Assembly (NCBI GenBank): GCA_021927905.1
Contig: BLLK01000046.1
Span: forward strand, 744,001-808,000
DNA length: 64,000 bases
From: Chaetoceros tenuissimus
Taxonomy: Eukaryota > Bacillariophyta > Thalassiosirophyceae > Chaetocerotales > Chaetocerotaceae
Direction of reading: 5' to 3'
A program made the translations under genes and the position numbers. Positions 10,985 to 21,484 of this stretch are shown here, piece by piece; within the stretch, counting starts at the first letter, position 1, and the number at the start of each line of letters is the position of its first letter. The notes under the pieces were generated by a model. It searched no databases, was not told the origin of the DNA, and saw nothing but the letters and a program-made list of their open reading frames with translations.

Positions 10985-13720
10985 TCATCTTCGAACAAGT
11001 AAAGCTCCTCCGAATCCGTTCTTGTCTTTTCCTCGTGCGAAATTGTATCCATTTGATTCAAGCCAACCAATGACAGCGTTTTCAAGCACACCGCCAGACT
11101 TTTGATGAGTACTGCGGCCGACATGATTCCCAGTTCCTGTCACGATCCAAACTTCGCTGTGATCCTTGAGTTTTCCGGGTAAGATTGCATTCAGCACAGT
11201 TGGGAAGGTTTTCATAGATTGGAAATGGAGGTCGAGAACATCTGCTCTTTGAACAGCTGATGAGACTTCTTTATATCTTGCGATGGGATCATTGATATTG
11301 AATGCACCAGAAGCACGGTACTGCGATGCGGTCCAAAGGTTTTGCGGAATTTTCACGGTCTTCTTGGTTTCATTCAATACCTTTTCAATTCCACTTGGCT
11401 CTCCTGTAGATGTTCTGCTTTTGTTGAATGACGACTGCTTACTGTATCCTTTCGAAGCGATACTCGCAAATGAAAAAGTTGAAGGTGGATTGGCTGGTTT
11501 AGGTCCGGAAGCAGGAGACATGGAAAGTGGGGTAGATGCTTTTAGATCTACTGACGAACCAATGGTTCCGTCTGAAATTGAAGTCTTTCTAGAGCTGACT
11601 GCAGATCCTGCCTGAGGAATTGCGAATCCTCTTTCTAGAGAATTGGACATTGAAAAAGATGTCTTCACATTATGTTGGACAAGGTTTCCAGTTTTGATTG
11701 CGATAGGTTTCGAACTTGCTGAATGTGCAGGTGGCAACAGAAACGTTGCAGGCTCTTCCGCAGCCTGTGGAGGAGGTCTACGAAAATCTACATTCACTCC
11801 ATCCAATAGTTTCTCACTAAATCCATGCATGAAACGACATCCTTCTCCTTTTCCACAACGTCCCCTGAGCCAAAACATACAAGTGTGCCCATCGACATCA
11901 TGACTGAAATGACAGTCACTTCTATAACATCCATCATTTAACATATGTCTGCATACTGGAGGTTCTGAAAGTGCACCATCAATCACATGCTGTGCAACAT
12001 TAACATCGGCATTTGATACAAGTGCCGCCTCATGAGCAGCCTCTCTACAGACATCATAGTTCATGGCTAAAAGAATCTCCACGGCTGAATCTAATTGCTT
12101 TTGAAATAATGCAGGGATGCTATTTGTCATCAAAGCATCCGCAGAAGCTGTTTTCAATCCTGATAAGCCAATATGAGAAGCAGGTGGCGGTGCCATTGGT
12201 TTCAATTTCGGAGACTTTTCATCATAGTTAATACTATTCTTTCTAGGTGCACCAAAAAGTGCAGCCGCGAGATCATTATCCTTCTTTCCCGCCTTTTTCT
12301 TACTTTTGCCGCTTAGATTTGGTTTTGCTTGTGGTGTTGGTAAGTTATGTGAAACTTCTTGGTTTGGTATTTGTTTTGAAGGAGTACCAGATGCAATTGT
12401 AGTCAACTTTGATACATCCTGAGGCTTAGTAGGAGTTTCTGAAGATGCACTTGATTTCACCAATATTTCTGCCAATGGTAATTGAGACAACGGGCTTTTC
12501 ATTTGACTTTCTTTCTCGTCATTTGTCTTTAACTCTTCTGGCTGCAGACTTTCTCCTTCTTTACTTTCTTCAATCACATTCAGGTTTTGCTTGCTCAAAT
12601 CTCCAGCAGGAGTTACAGGATCATCAATGACACCCAACAAATCAATTGGAATAAGCTGGTCTTGCTTCAATGGTGTAAATGAAAATGTTGGTGCTGCTAA
12701 ATTTTTCAATCCTTCGGCTACTTTCTTCTCCTCTTCTGTCAGCAATGGTGTAAGTGTATGAGATAAAAAGCTTGAATCCATTTGACTAACGGTTGGAGCT
12801 GGAGAAACCAAGGAAAAGGTAGGATTCATCTTTTCCGATGGAGTAGTTCGTCCACTGTTTTCCGCATTACTTGTACTTTCAGTTGGTGCATCCATTGAAA
12901 ATGACTTGATAGGTGTATCGTCTTGGTCCAAAAATGACGGTTCTTCTTCAATCACATCCACAAAATTTCTATCCGGTGAATCTTGACGTTTTGCGACACT
13001 CCAATCTGGCAATGTGCTATCCATACTAGCTCGATGAGCTCGCTGTTGTTGTCTACTTGTGCCGTCATTTCCAGTATTCACAGTCTCCTTCAACATATCT
13101 CCCAGCAAGCGAATAGCATCATCTGTGCTATAAACATCATGTTCTGCACCCATACTCATGGAACGAAATTTAGGAAAAGCCGCCGAACTCTTTCTTGGAA
13201 CTCCAATCGCACCTCCAATACCAATACCTGTTGCTGATCCAAATCCTTTGAAAGAAGTGGAAAACCCATTACTCAACCCATTGCTAAATCCATTATTTGT
13301 CGCAAGACTAAAACTTCGATGACGATTTGCAATTCCAAAATCAATAAATTCTCCAGTCTGGATCGCTTTTGAAATTGTACTGAGTGCATAGTATGCATCA
13401 TCTGATTCCATCTCACATTGTTCCATGAGTAACTCTAACAGTGCCTCATGTTCCGGCAAAGCTGAGATGGAAATGACATTGTCTGCATTTTTAGCAGCGC
13501 CGCTATTTTCCTTATCGGAAATGGCAGCTCTGAGAATGGAAGTAACATATGGTCCTAAAGAGGAATCAATGACTGCTGAAGGAGGCGCTTTCATCTTTAT
13601 AATTCTAGTAGCATAGGAAGTAAGGGTTGATTCAAATGCTGGTGAATTAATGGCCATGGAGTGTGTCGATGGCGATGACAAATCTGATGCATCTACTCGA
13701 AGTGATGTAGTAGTGGTCAT
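10985..13720 (-). CDS. CCCH zinc-finger protein with C-terminal Smr domain
   Basis: 911 residues, one exon. The N-terminal 130 residues contain a helical CUE/PAM2-like region (LLMEQCEMESDDAYYALSTI), followed by a long Ser/Thr-rich disordered stretch. A second helical block (ALFQKQLDSAVEILLAMNYD) precedes two CCCH fingers, CRHMLNDGCYRSDCHFSH and CMFWLRGRCGKGEGCRFMH. The C-terminus is a complete Smr domain: VLDLHFQSM at the start, then the TGTGNH loop and the terminal GGALLVRR. Smr domains are nicking nucleases or RNA-quality-control factors; with CCCH fingers, an RNA-surveillance role is the natural inference. Similar CCCH-Smr proteins occur in plants. Confidence 0.88.
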   Translation of the reverse strand: MTTTTSLRVDASDLSSPSTHSMAINSPAFESTLTSYATRIIKMKAPPSAVIDSSLGPYVTSILRAAISDKENSGAAKNADNVISISALPEHEALLELLMEQCEMESDDAYYALSTISKAIQTGEFIDFGIANRHRSFSLATNNGFSNGLSNGFSTSFKGFGSATGIGIGGAIGVPRKSSAAFPKFRSMSMGAEHDVYSTDDAIRLLGDMLKETVNTGNDGTSRQQQRAHRASMDSTLPDWSVAKRQDSPDRNFVDVIEEEPSFLDQDDTPIKSFSMDAPTESTSNAENSGRTTPSEKMNPTFSLVSPAPTVSQMDSSFLSHTLTPLLTEEEKKVAEGLKNLAAPTFSFTPLKQDQLIPIDLLGVIDDPVTPAGDLSKQNLNVIEESKEGESLQPEELKTNDEKESQMKSPLSQLPLAEILVKSSASSETPTKPQDVSKLTTIASGTPSKQIPNQEVSHNLPTPQAKPNLSGKSKKKAGKKDNDLAAALFGAPRKNSINYDEKSPKLKPMAPPPASHIGLSGLKTASADALMTNSIPALFQKQLDSAVEILLAMNYDVCREAAHEAALVSNADVNVAQHVIDGALSEPPVCRHMLNDGCYRSDCHFSHDVDGHTCMFWLRGRCGKGEGCRFMHGFSEKLLDGVNVDFRRPPPQAAEEPATFLLPPAHSASSKPIAIKTGNLVQHNVKTSFSMSNSLERGFAIPQAGSAVSSRKTSISDGTIGSSVDLKASTPLSMSPASGPKPANPPSTFSFASIASKGYSKQSSFNKSRTSTGEPSGIEKVLNETKKTVKIPQNLWTASQYRASGAFNINDPIARYKEVSSAVQRADVLDLHFQSMKTFPTVLNAILPGKLKDHSEVWIVTGTGNHVGRSTHQKSGGVLENAVIGWLESNGYNFARGKDKNGFGGALLVRR

Positions 13721-14527
13721 TGTGTAGTATTCGGTTTTTGAATTATGTGTGAAGGAAATATGTCAAGTCTTGTCAAGGAATTATGTGTGCGATATGTGCT
13801 TGTGGTAAATGTAGAGTGACAGTTCAATGAATGACAGGCGTGTCTATGTTCAGTGCCGTAGAATGCTCTTGTAGTGTATTTCTATCACTTGTGTTGATGA
13901 TCACTGCTTCCACATAAGATATTTCAAAGCGAAGACTGTCCTAATCAATATATGTCAAAAGGGTCTTATTCTATGATGTTCGTAAATTCCTCTACTTGGG
14001 TGATGGCTTCTCTCGATTTCTCTAGGTTCTCTTATCAACTTTGCGATGATATATACTGCATATAGTTATAGACGTAATGCTTCTTTTTGCTTTCAATCTC
14101 TTTGTTTCCGGTTCAAATTCGGCAATGTTCTGACCCGAATCAATCTTGAAGACGAAAGAGATTCAAGATGATGGAGAAGAAAAGAAATGCGTATTGAAAA
14201 TTTGCATGGCGCGCAAACTCAAAAAAAAGGCTATTTTGGTAGGATTAAAGAGATGACGAGAAAATGACGTCATTGGAATTATTCATTTCTTTGTTGGCGA
14301 ATGATGGAAGAAAAAAGAAGAAAATAACTATTCAATCAATGATTACTAACTTAATCTATCTATTAAAGTACTAACTACAAAAGCGTAAGTTCATGAATTG
14401 ACTAAAGAAGCATCGAAACACAAAAGTTGTAGTGGGGAAAGGTTAGCGGGTTTCATCTTCATACATATCCATTGTTATTTATATATTTCAACACTCTAAC
14501 TCGATTAAAATCCCAATCTTAGTCAAA
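13721..14527. other. Divergent intergenic region
   Basis: 807 bases between the CCCH-Smr and aldo-keto reductase genes. Contains a TGACGTCA site at 14265-14272; otherwise A/T-rich with short A and T runs and no coding signal. Confidence 0.5.
14265..14277. promoter_or_regulatory. CRE palindrome fused to a CCAAT box
   Basis: TGACGTCATTGG: perfect CRE overlapping an inverted CCAAT, about 255 bases before the aldo-keto reductase ATG. The 10-mer ACGTCATTGG recurs at 34041-34050 before the recombinase gene. Confidence 0.35.
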
Positions 14528-16490
14528 ATGGGAAACGCACCAAGTATATTGCTTGCAATCACAAAACGAATGGCCCTAGGATGGGATAAGAATGCTTATC
14601 AAGGTAAACTGGATCCTTCTGAAGAAGACTATGCAAAGCTTCCAACATTCATGGCAGATGCAGCAGTCTATGCAGTCATCCGTGAGGCATTTACCAAAGA
14701 ATCCAAAAGGCTTTTGTCGGATGAAGCTGTAGTGAAGATCTGTAGACAGTTGGAATTCTGGTACAAAGACGGTGGGCTTGCATCAGATCCGCAAGCTCTA
14801 AAAGCACTCGCTACGAGTTTGATTGATCAGTCTCTATGGTACTATCCTCTCATTACCAAGGAGGAAAATGCACTTTACGAAGGTATCCCTATCGAACAAC
14901 TCAAAGTTCCTACTAGAAGATTTGGAAAGACGGAACTCCAGATGCCCCTTTTAACCTGTGGAGGAATGCGGTTCCAGTAAGTATCGAAAAGTTTTGATTA
15001 TCAGGTATGTAATTCTCTTTACTCAGTCAACTAACGTTATCTTTTAAAAACGCAGGGCTACCTGGGCACCAGATTTCATTCCAGGTCTTCGACCAAGTAG
15101 AAAATTTGTGTTGAATTCGGTCACGCAGACCAACATCAAAGAATGCATACGTACATGTTTGGCACTTGGAATTAATCATTTTGAAACTGCAAGAATGTAT
15201 GGAACTTCTGAATATCAAATCGTTGAAGCATTGCATCAACTTATGATGGAGGGAGTATGTAAACGTGAAGACTTTATCTTTCAAACCAAAATTATTGCTG
15301 GTGACGAGAAGGGATTCCGAAAAATGTGGAAGCAAAGCTGGGATAACGTTGGAGAGAAGCTAGGCTACATCGATTTGTTTGGAATTCACGCTATTATGAA
15401 CTATGATGATAAAACAAAGGCTACACTTGATGTTTGTGAAGAATTGAAGGAAGCTGGGCTCATTGGCCACATTGGGTTTAGCACACATGCTACCAGTGAA
15501 CAGATTATGAAGTTGATCAATACTGAAAGATTTGAATATGTGAATTTGCATGAGCACTTCTTTACTTCTTATCATGGTGATGGAACTCCTAATTCAGTAG
15601 GTGGACAAGGCAATGCTGCATGTGTGAAACGTGCTCTTGAACTCGACATGGGTGTGTTTCAAATTTCACCAGTTGATAAAGGAGGAAAGTTACATAGACC
15701 AAGTAAAACATGTTGTACAACGATTGGAAAAGAGTTAACTCCAATTGGATTTGCTCTCTTGTATGGGTGGAAGAAGATTGGTTTCCATACAGCTTCGATC
15801 GGTTTAAGCAAACCATCTGACCTCGATGAGGTCATGCAGGCTGCAAAATTAATGGCTTTGGAAAAGGTTGGAAAGCTGGATCTTGATTCTATGTTGGATC
15901 CTGCAATAGAGAGACTCGAGAAACAGAAAGAAGAGGTTCTCGGCAATGATTGGAAGGAAAAAGGATTGATGAATATTCCTTCACTTTTCAGTGAGGCAAC
16001 AGACGGTACTCATATCGGACATAGTCTCAGGATTTATGACGAACTGCAAAGTTATGGAATGTATGAATGGGCTGTGGACAGATATGCTTCTTTAGTTAGC
16101 ATCAAATGGGATAAGAAGAAATCATGGGCAGAGAGAGTGAAGACAATCTCGGCAGGAAATCCTGGAAGAGCTTATGATCCAGAAGTTGACTATTCCGAAG
16201 CTCTAAAAGATCACTACAATCCATCACTAGCTCTGCAGAGACTAAAGGAGGGCCATGCATTATTGAAAGAATGCTGTGAAAATGATCTAAGTGAAATTGA
16301 ATTGAAGAAACGTGGTTGGGAGAAAGCTTACAATCTCACCGTTTGGACCGAAATGCCTGGAGAGATTGATTCTAGGTCCATCAAATTAGCTCTTTTGGGA
16401 ATTTTAACTGGTGGTCGTGCTGGTTTAACTGGTACAGGACCAGGGAAGATCTTTAGAGAAGAAGCTCGACAGTTGCGACTCGCCCTATAA
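14528..16490 (+). CDS. Aldo-keto reductase family protein
   Basis: Two exons, 14528-14976 and 15056-16490, intron of 79 bases (GTAAGT donor, ACGCAG acceptor, frame kept: MRFQ/ATWAPDF); 627 residues. Residues 1-125 are a helical extension of unknown role. The TIM barrel begins TRRFGKTELQMPLLTCGGMR. Tetrad positions: GINHFETARMYGTSE (Glu where most members have Asp, then Tyr), FIFQTKI (Lys), DLFGIHA (His). The INHxETAxxYGxSE form is familiar from a bacterial and cyanobacterial subgroup. The last 150 residues are helical and contain paired Cys (LLKECCEND); I see no clear CxxCxxC ferredoxin motif. Substrate unknown. Converges with the P450 gene, 67 bases apart. Confidence 0.85.
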
Positions 16491-16556
16491 CCTTAAGTAT
16501 GTTTAATTATTAATATACAACATTCTGTATAATCTCTTCAAAAGCGTCGTTTTTGT

Positions 16557-17987
16557 TTAGACTCTCTTGGCAATAAGTCTGCATCCGATTGGCTTGTAGG
16601 TGGCGAAGAATTCGTTACTTCCTTCATCTTCAATTGAAAACTCAAATTCGGCAATTAACCTTGCTAGAACAGTGCGTATTTCCGCGTACGCAAGACTCTG
16701 ACCGAGACAATTTCTAGGACCAATCAAGAATGGCATGTACGCATCATTTTGGTTGCCTTCTACTTCCCATCGAGAAGGGGAAAAAGAATCAGGGTCGTGA
16801 AAATAATCTGGATGGTGAAGACACATCATGAGACTAAGAAAGATAGCAGTACCCTTTGGAATGACAATGGGAGTAGAACCTTCACTATGCTTGTCGATAA
16901 CAATATCCTTTGAGCATACTCGAAGTCCTCCAGCTGCAGCGACTGGATTCAGCCTCAAACCCTCCTTGATGACATTAGTCAACTCTTTCAAATTATACCG
17001 ATCATCTTCGGAAACATTTAAAAGCGCAAATCGGAGCTTATCTTGTTCTGCCGGATGTCTTGCTAGCTCCTTCAATGTCCAGGCAAGAGAATATGCTGTG
17101 GTATCATGACCAGCTACCAATAGAATTAGCATATCATTTATCCTCTCCTTATCACTCTTGTATTTTTTATCATTTACTATACGATCCATGACAGTACCCT
17201 TGGTCGGGTTTTCAATTTGTCTGTAAGCTACAAGCATTCTAGCTCCTAGTGCTGCTAATCTCTTTGAGCCAAGACGGGCCCTCCTCACAGAAGGGATAAG
17301 TTTACCAAGCTTCCAACGTAGTGGAATGCTACCACGTCTATTTTCCTTCAAGACTATTTCAAGCTCTGTCAGGAACTCATTTTGCTCTTCAATTGACATA
17401 TCATATTCAAAGGCAGCATCACAAATAATCTTCAATGTCAGCTTGATCATTTCCTTTCCTACATCAAAGCTATTCCCTTGGAAGCTATCCATATGCTTGA
17501 CAAAGTCATTTAGTTTCTCAACTGTAACATCTTTCATACGACGAACATGGCTTGGTGAAAAGCTATAGATGATTGACTTTCGCGCATGATACCATCGCTC
17601 ATCATTTTCACTAAAGAGATTTGTCCCGCCATCGTGAATGTGCCTGGAACGATGGTATAAAGTAGGCTTCGATGCACTTTTATCTGTCAATATCTTCTTC
17701 AAAATCTCAGGATCTCCAACTACAGCTGCTACTCTGGTAAAAGATACAGGAACGAGATAGACAAATTTATTGTAATTCTTTGCCCATTTATAGAAGGTCT
17801 GAGGCATTTGACCTGCCGCCATTCTCTGAATTACCTTAATGAAAGTGACACCTTCTAGTACTTTCGGATAAACATATTCTCCATCTTTTGAATCTTTCCA
17901 ATTATAGTTCCTTCTCCTTTGAGTAATGGCAACAGAAACAAGTACAAAGACACAGATGCTGAAAGCATGAAAAGGTGAAAATTCCAT
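16557..17987 (-). CDS. Cytochrome P450
   Basis: 476 residues, near the usual P450 length, one exon. An N-terminal membrane anchor (HAFSICVFVLVSVAITQ) suggests ER location. The I-helix oxygen-binding motif AGHDTTAYS is near residue 290, the K-helix ExxR (KEGLRLNP) near 341, the meander region at FSPSRWEVEG and the heme loop FLIGPRNCLGQ with the thiolate Cys near 427. All essential residues are present, so the enzyme looks active. The sequence is closest in style to the CYP3/CYP4/CYP97 clan; the substrate (sterol, fatty acid or carotenoid) cannot be told. Divergent from the JmjC gene. Confidence 0.93.
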   Translation of the reverse strand: MEFSPFHAFSICVFVLVSVAITQRRRNYNWKDSKDGEYVYPKVLEGVTFIKVIQRMAAGQMPQTFYKWAKNYNKFVYLVPVSFTRVAAVVGDPEILKKILTDKSASKPTLYHRSRHIHDGGTNLFSENDERWYHARKSIIYSFSPSHVRRMKDVTVEKLNDFVKHMDSFQGNSFDVGKEMIKLTLKIICDAAFEYDMSIEEQNEFLTELEIVLKENRRGSIPLRWKLGKLIPSVRRARLGSKRLAALGARMLVAYRQIENPTKGTVMDRIVNDKKYKSDKERINDMLILLVAGHDTTAYSLAWTLKELARHPAEQDKLRFALLNVSEDDRYNLKELTNVIKEGLRLNPVAAAGGLRVCSKDIVIDKHSEGSTPIVIPKGTAIFLSLMMCLHHPDYFHDPDSFSPSRWEVEGNQNDAYMPFLIGPRNCLGQSLAYAEIRTVLARLIAEFEFSIEDEGSNEFFATYKPIGCRLIAKRV

Positions 17988-18357
17988 CGCGATTGGTGTA
18001 TTATTGGAGAGTAAGGTATTTGAATTCCAATAAAGCTAATAGGAAGAACCCTATCACCATCACCTTACACCACTCTCATTCTCTGATCATGTGTGATTTC
18101 CCCGAGCTCTGGTCCAATAAAAATTCTACCCTTCGCAAATCAAATTTTGACTGTCCTGTTTAGCTCTTTTTAGCCAATTGACAGTCATTGACTCTCAAAC
18201 TAGTAAGGTTTTCTCAGCCATTCATTTCCGACATGGTTTCCTTTCATACGACGGAGTTCATTTTACTATCGAACAAAGATACAAATGAAAATACTCGTAA
18301 TACTCGTATCTTACTTGTTTGACGTCTCACTGGCAAAAATAGAAGCTACCATCGAAT
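17988..18357. other. Divergent intergenic region (P450 / JmjC)
   Basis: 370 bases, likely a shared promoter. TGACGTCT near 18322 is a near-CRE; nothing else recognised. Confidence 0.4.
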
Positions 18358-20433
18358 ATGATTACAAAGCAGCCAATAGAGTCGCATCAGGGAGGTAGCA
18401 GGGCTGCGAAGAAAAAAAGAGCTAAGAAGCGCAAGAATAAGCAAAAACTTCAGCATCAGGATGTTCATACTGAATCTAAAGAAGAAGTGGTTGAGGAGGT
18501 TCCACCTCCAAAGAAGAAAAAGTTGCAGCTACCACTGAGTGATAGTGAAGATGATGCTAAGCAAGAAATTCAGAGACCTGAAAAGAAAAAGTCTAAGAAG
18601 AAAGAAAAGAAAGTCACTGAGAAAATTGTGGAAGAATCTGTCGAAAAAAACGAAGAGGATGTAGATATGGGTGAAAGTCAGGATAGTACAGATGAAGAAG
18701 AAATTGACCCAGACGCAGAAGAGCAAGTAATTGATGAAGTTCTTTCTCAATTGAATCCTATTGAAATATTATTTCCCGAGAGACTTGTTGGTAATGCAGA
18801 TGAAGAAGAAGATGCAAATCCAATGGTTTTGATTGAACATATTGAAACCAAAAAGAGAGCTAGAGCTTTATTTGAGTCTATTCTTGCTCCCAGCGGTATA
18901 AGTGTAGATGAATTCTATGAAAACTACTGGGAAAAGAAGCCTCTGTTAATCACCAAGAGTAAAAACATGGCAGAAGTAGACGAAAATGAAGCAGCAGATA
19001 ACGATGAGAAAATAGATCCTGAAGAATTGAATCAATATCGATCACGTTTGAATGGATTCTTATCGAAGAAGAAAATTGAACAACAGCTAAGGGATCATCC
19101 AATGAGATATGGTAAAGATTTGAATGTTACTAATTTCTGTAATACTGGCCATGGTGAAAAGCGTAGAATAACCCTTGATCAACTACCTGATATGAATGGT
19201 GCAGAGGACGAAGAAGTTGAGTATGTGATTGCTGAAGGGAATGATGTTTGGCAGAATTTCGACAATGGATGTACTGTGAGACTCTTGTGTCCTCACAAAC
19301 ACAATGATGAAGTTCATGCATTGCTTTCCAACATGGAGTTTGAATTTGGATGTATGGTTGGATCCAATGCGTATTTGACTCCTGGTGGAGCAGAGAATCA
19401 AGGGTTTGCGCCTCACTACGATGATATTGAAGCGTTTATTCTTCAACTAGAAGGATACAAGCATTGGCTTGTTTATCCTCCGATGAATAAGGTAGAAACT
19501 CTTCCACGTGAATCATCAAAAGACTTTACTGCTGAAGATATGAAAGATGTAGATCCTGTAATTGACGTGGAATTGGGACCTGGAGATATGCTTTACATGC
19601 CTCGCGGATGGGTTCATCAAGCTAATACTTGTCGAAGAGAGCACCATTCACTTCACCTCACAATGTCCGCAAATCAAAATTGGGCGTGGGTTGATTTCTT
19701 AGAAATGATTATGCCAGAAGCTCTTGACGCAGCTAGTTCCAAATCAACATCAATGAGAGGTGGATTACCTCGCAACTTTTTGAGTTACATGGGAACTATG
19801 TACGAGCAAGTTGACATGAATTCCGATAACACACCAGAGGCCCTCCGACAATTGGCTTCCAAGGACAATGGTGATGATGAAGAAGACAAGGATGAGCAGG
19901 ATGAAAAGGCTCGTATCAAAAAGCTTCAAGATGCATTCAAAGCAGAAGCAAAGAAAAAGATTATGAGAGTATGCAAAGAAGCCATCAATATGGTAACTAC
20001 AGGCTGTGATCAAATTGCAAAGCGTTTCTTATCCGATCGTCTCCCTCCTGCATTCACATCACAAGAATTGGCTCTCACAAGTGATAACAGAACGGAAAAC
20101 GGTGGTAAAATTTGGCCAAATACACTTGTCCGTCTTGCAAAACCTGGTATTGCCCATTTGGTAGTTGAAGATGATAAGGCAGTATTGTATCATTGTGTTG
20201 ACAACTCAAGGGTTTATCACGAGAACCCATTGAGTCCTCTCGAATTTGAGATTGATGATGCCCCAGCTTTGGAAGCACTTATAACCACTGTAGAACCACA
20301 CTGGATTTGCGTCAAAGATTTGATCCATGGAGATATTGAAGACAAGATGGACATTGCACAATCACTTTATGACGAAGGCATCCTCGCAATGTTTCAGGAC
20401 GAGGCTCCTGATACCAGTGTCCAAACTGGATAA
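18358..20433 (+). CDS. JmjC ribosomal oxygenase (NO66/MINA53-like)
   Basis: 691 residues. Residues 1-130 are Lys-rich and acidic with nuclear or nucleolar signals (KKKRAKKRKNK, PPKKKKLQLP, KKKSKKKEKK). The cupin domain follows: YWEKKPLLI, then FAPHYDDIEAFILQLEG with iron ligands His353 and Asp355, and MLYMPRGWVHQA with the distal His420. After it comes a helical dimerisation region and a C-terminal winged-helix segment, the standard layout of RIOX1/RIOX2. Known members hydroxylate a histidine in ribosomal protein uL2 or uL15, using 2-oxoglutarate and Fe(II). One exon. The whole catalytic set is intact. Confidence 0.92.
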   Translation: MITKQPIESHQGGSRAAKKKRAKKRKNKQKLQHQDVHTESKEEVVEEVPPPKKKKLQLPLSDSEDDAKQEIQRPEKKKSKKKEKKVTEKIVEESVEKNEEDVDMGESQDSTDEEEIDPDAEEQVIDEVLSQLNPIEILFPERLVGNADEEEDANPMVLIEHIETKKRARALFESILAPSGISVDEFYENYWEKKPLLITKSKNMAEVDENEAADNDEKIDPEELNQYRSRLNGFLSKKKIEQQLRDHPMRYGKDLNVTNFCNTGHGEKRRITLDQLPDMNGAEDEEVEYVIAEGNDVWQNFDNGCTVRLLCPHKHNDEVHALLSNMEFEFGCMVGSNAYLTPGGAENQGFAPHYDDIEAFILQLEGYKHWLVYPPMNKVETLPRESSKDFTAEDMKDVDPVIDVELGPGDMLYMPRGWVHQANTCRREHHSLHLTMSANQNWAWVDFLEMIMPEALDAASSKSTSMRGGLPRNFLSYMGTMYEQVDMNSDNTPEALRQLASKDNGDDEEDKDEQDEKARIKKLQDAFKAEAKKKIMRVCKEAINMVTTGCDQIAKRFLSDRLPPAFTSQELALTSDNRTENGGKIWPNTLVRLAKPGIAHLVVEDDKAVLYHCVDNSRVYHENPLSPLEFEIDDAPALEALITTVEPHWICVKDLIHGDIEDKMDIAQSLYDEGILAMFQDEAPDTSVQTG

Positions 20434-20517
20434 ATATCTTAAGATAAGGATATATACAAATCATTACGTATTTTTAAAACCAAAACAATGAATGTTTATT
20501 CAAGGACATCTCTTTCG

Positions 20518-21168
20518 TTAACTCAATGAAGGGGGATCATAGTCATCATCATAACTTTGTAAACTACCATCTTCCACTTGACTAGCATTGTCGTCCTTCT
20601 CCATTTCCCCGCGATGTGAGGTTAAAAATAAGGCAAAACTCGCCAATAAGATTCCTTGCACAGCAGATACAACACATTGAATGGTATCCTCTACTCCACT
20701 CAAATTTGCAGCTTCTCGATCATATGTATATCCTCCATAAATGAGACTCAATAAAAAATAGTATTGTGCAGTTGCCACCAAACCTCCAATAAATAAACCA
20801 GTATAGAAAGAACTGTAAAATTTTCGCATCACCATTGTTCCTCCTACTGCAATACTTACTAGCATCAGCGTCGACCATGCTGCAGCAAATCCTTCAGGTG
20901 CCGATCGAGAAGAAACAGTCCAGAATGATAATACAGTCAATAACAATGTCACAGCTAAAATGGTATACCTTTCGAATGCAAATGTAGTTAGTACATTGAT
21001 ACAATCACATTTCATAGCGTAAAGAATCACATAGCATATGTCATATGTTAGTACCAAGAGTATTATTCAATCTACTTTCACTTACCACCATCCGGCAATT
21101 AGTTTCCTCGTATTGCCTTCACTGAACTGATCAGCTAGAAATTTCGTGAGTGTATACATTACGGACAT
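20518..21168 (-). CDS. Small four-TM membrane protein, unknown function
   Basis: Two exons, 21168-21086 and 20968-20518; the 117-base intron has a GTAAGTG donor and a CGAAAG acceptor, and the junction codon is TG/G in the run IAGWWYTILAV. Product 177 residues. Four hydrophobic segments (YTILAVTLLLTVLSFW, FAAAWSTLMLVSIAVGG, FYTGLFIGGLVATAQYYF, VVSAVQGILLASFALFLTS) and an acidic cytosolic tail with DDDYDPPSLS. Topology recalls MARVEL-type or tetraspan vesicle proteins but I see no diagnostic motif. A frame starting further 3' (21057) would lose the first exon and is less likely. Confidence 0.62.
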
Positions 21169-21484
21169 GGCTGATTAAATAGATGTTGGAGTTATTTGCA
21201 TCAAGATTCACCAGCAGTTTTTTAATTCAATTGTTACATTGTTCGATGTTGTGTGTTGTGTAGAATAACGCCAGCCAATTTTCAAAAATCTGTCAACCCC
21301 AGTGTCAATACCAAATTTTAGCCAAATCAAAGCGCGCCATTTTTTGTCTCTCATTTTCTTTTACCTCATCCTTCTTCACCACAAACACAGTTCAAAATGA
21401 AGCAATTCAATCCATTGAATGGCATAGGCAGTAGTAGTTAGATAATAGTTAGATAATACATCCATCATATTCAAATACAGAGAG
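21169..21484. other. Divergent intergenic region
   Basis: 316 bases between the small membrane protein gene and MnmA. Nothing specific seen. Confidence 0.4.

Noticed and set aside
14109-14125. CCGGTTCAAATTCGG, another T-arm-like string
   Set aside because: No A-box, anticodon arm or acceptor stem lies at the required distance.
15183-15185. Aldo-keto reductase Asp-to-Glu change as a loss of activity
   Set aside because: The ETAxxYG form is the normal state of a known subgroup, so it is not taken as a defect.
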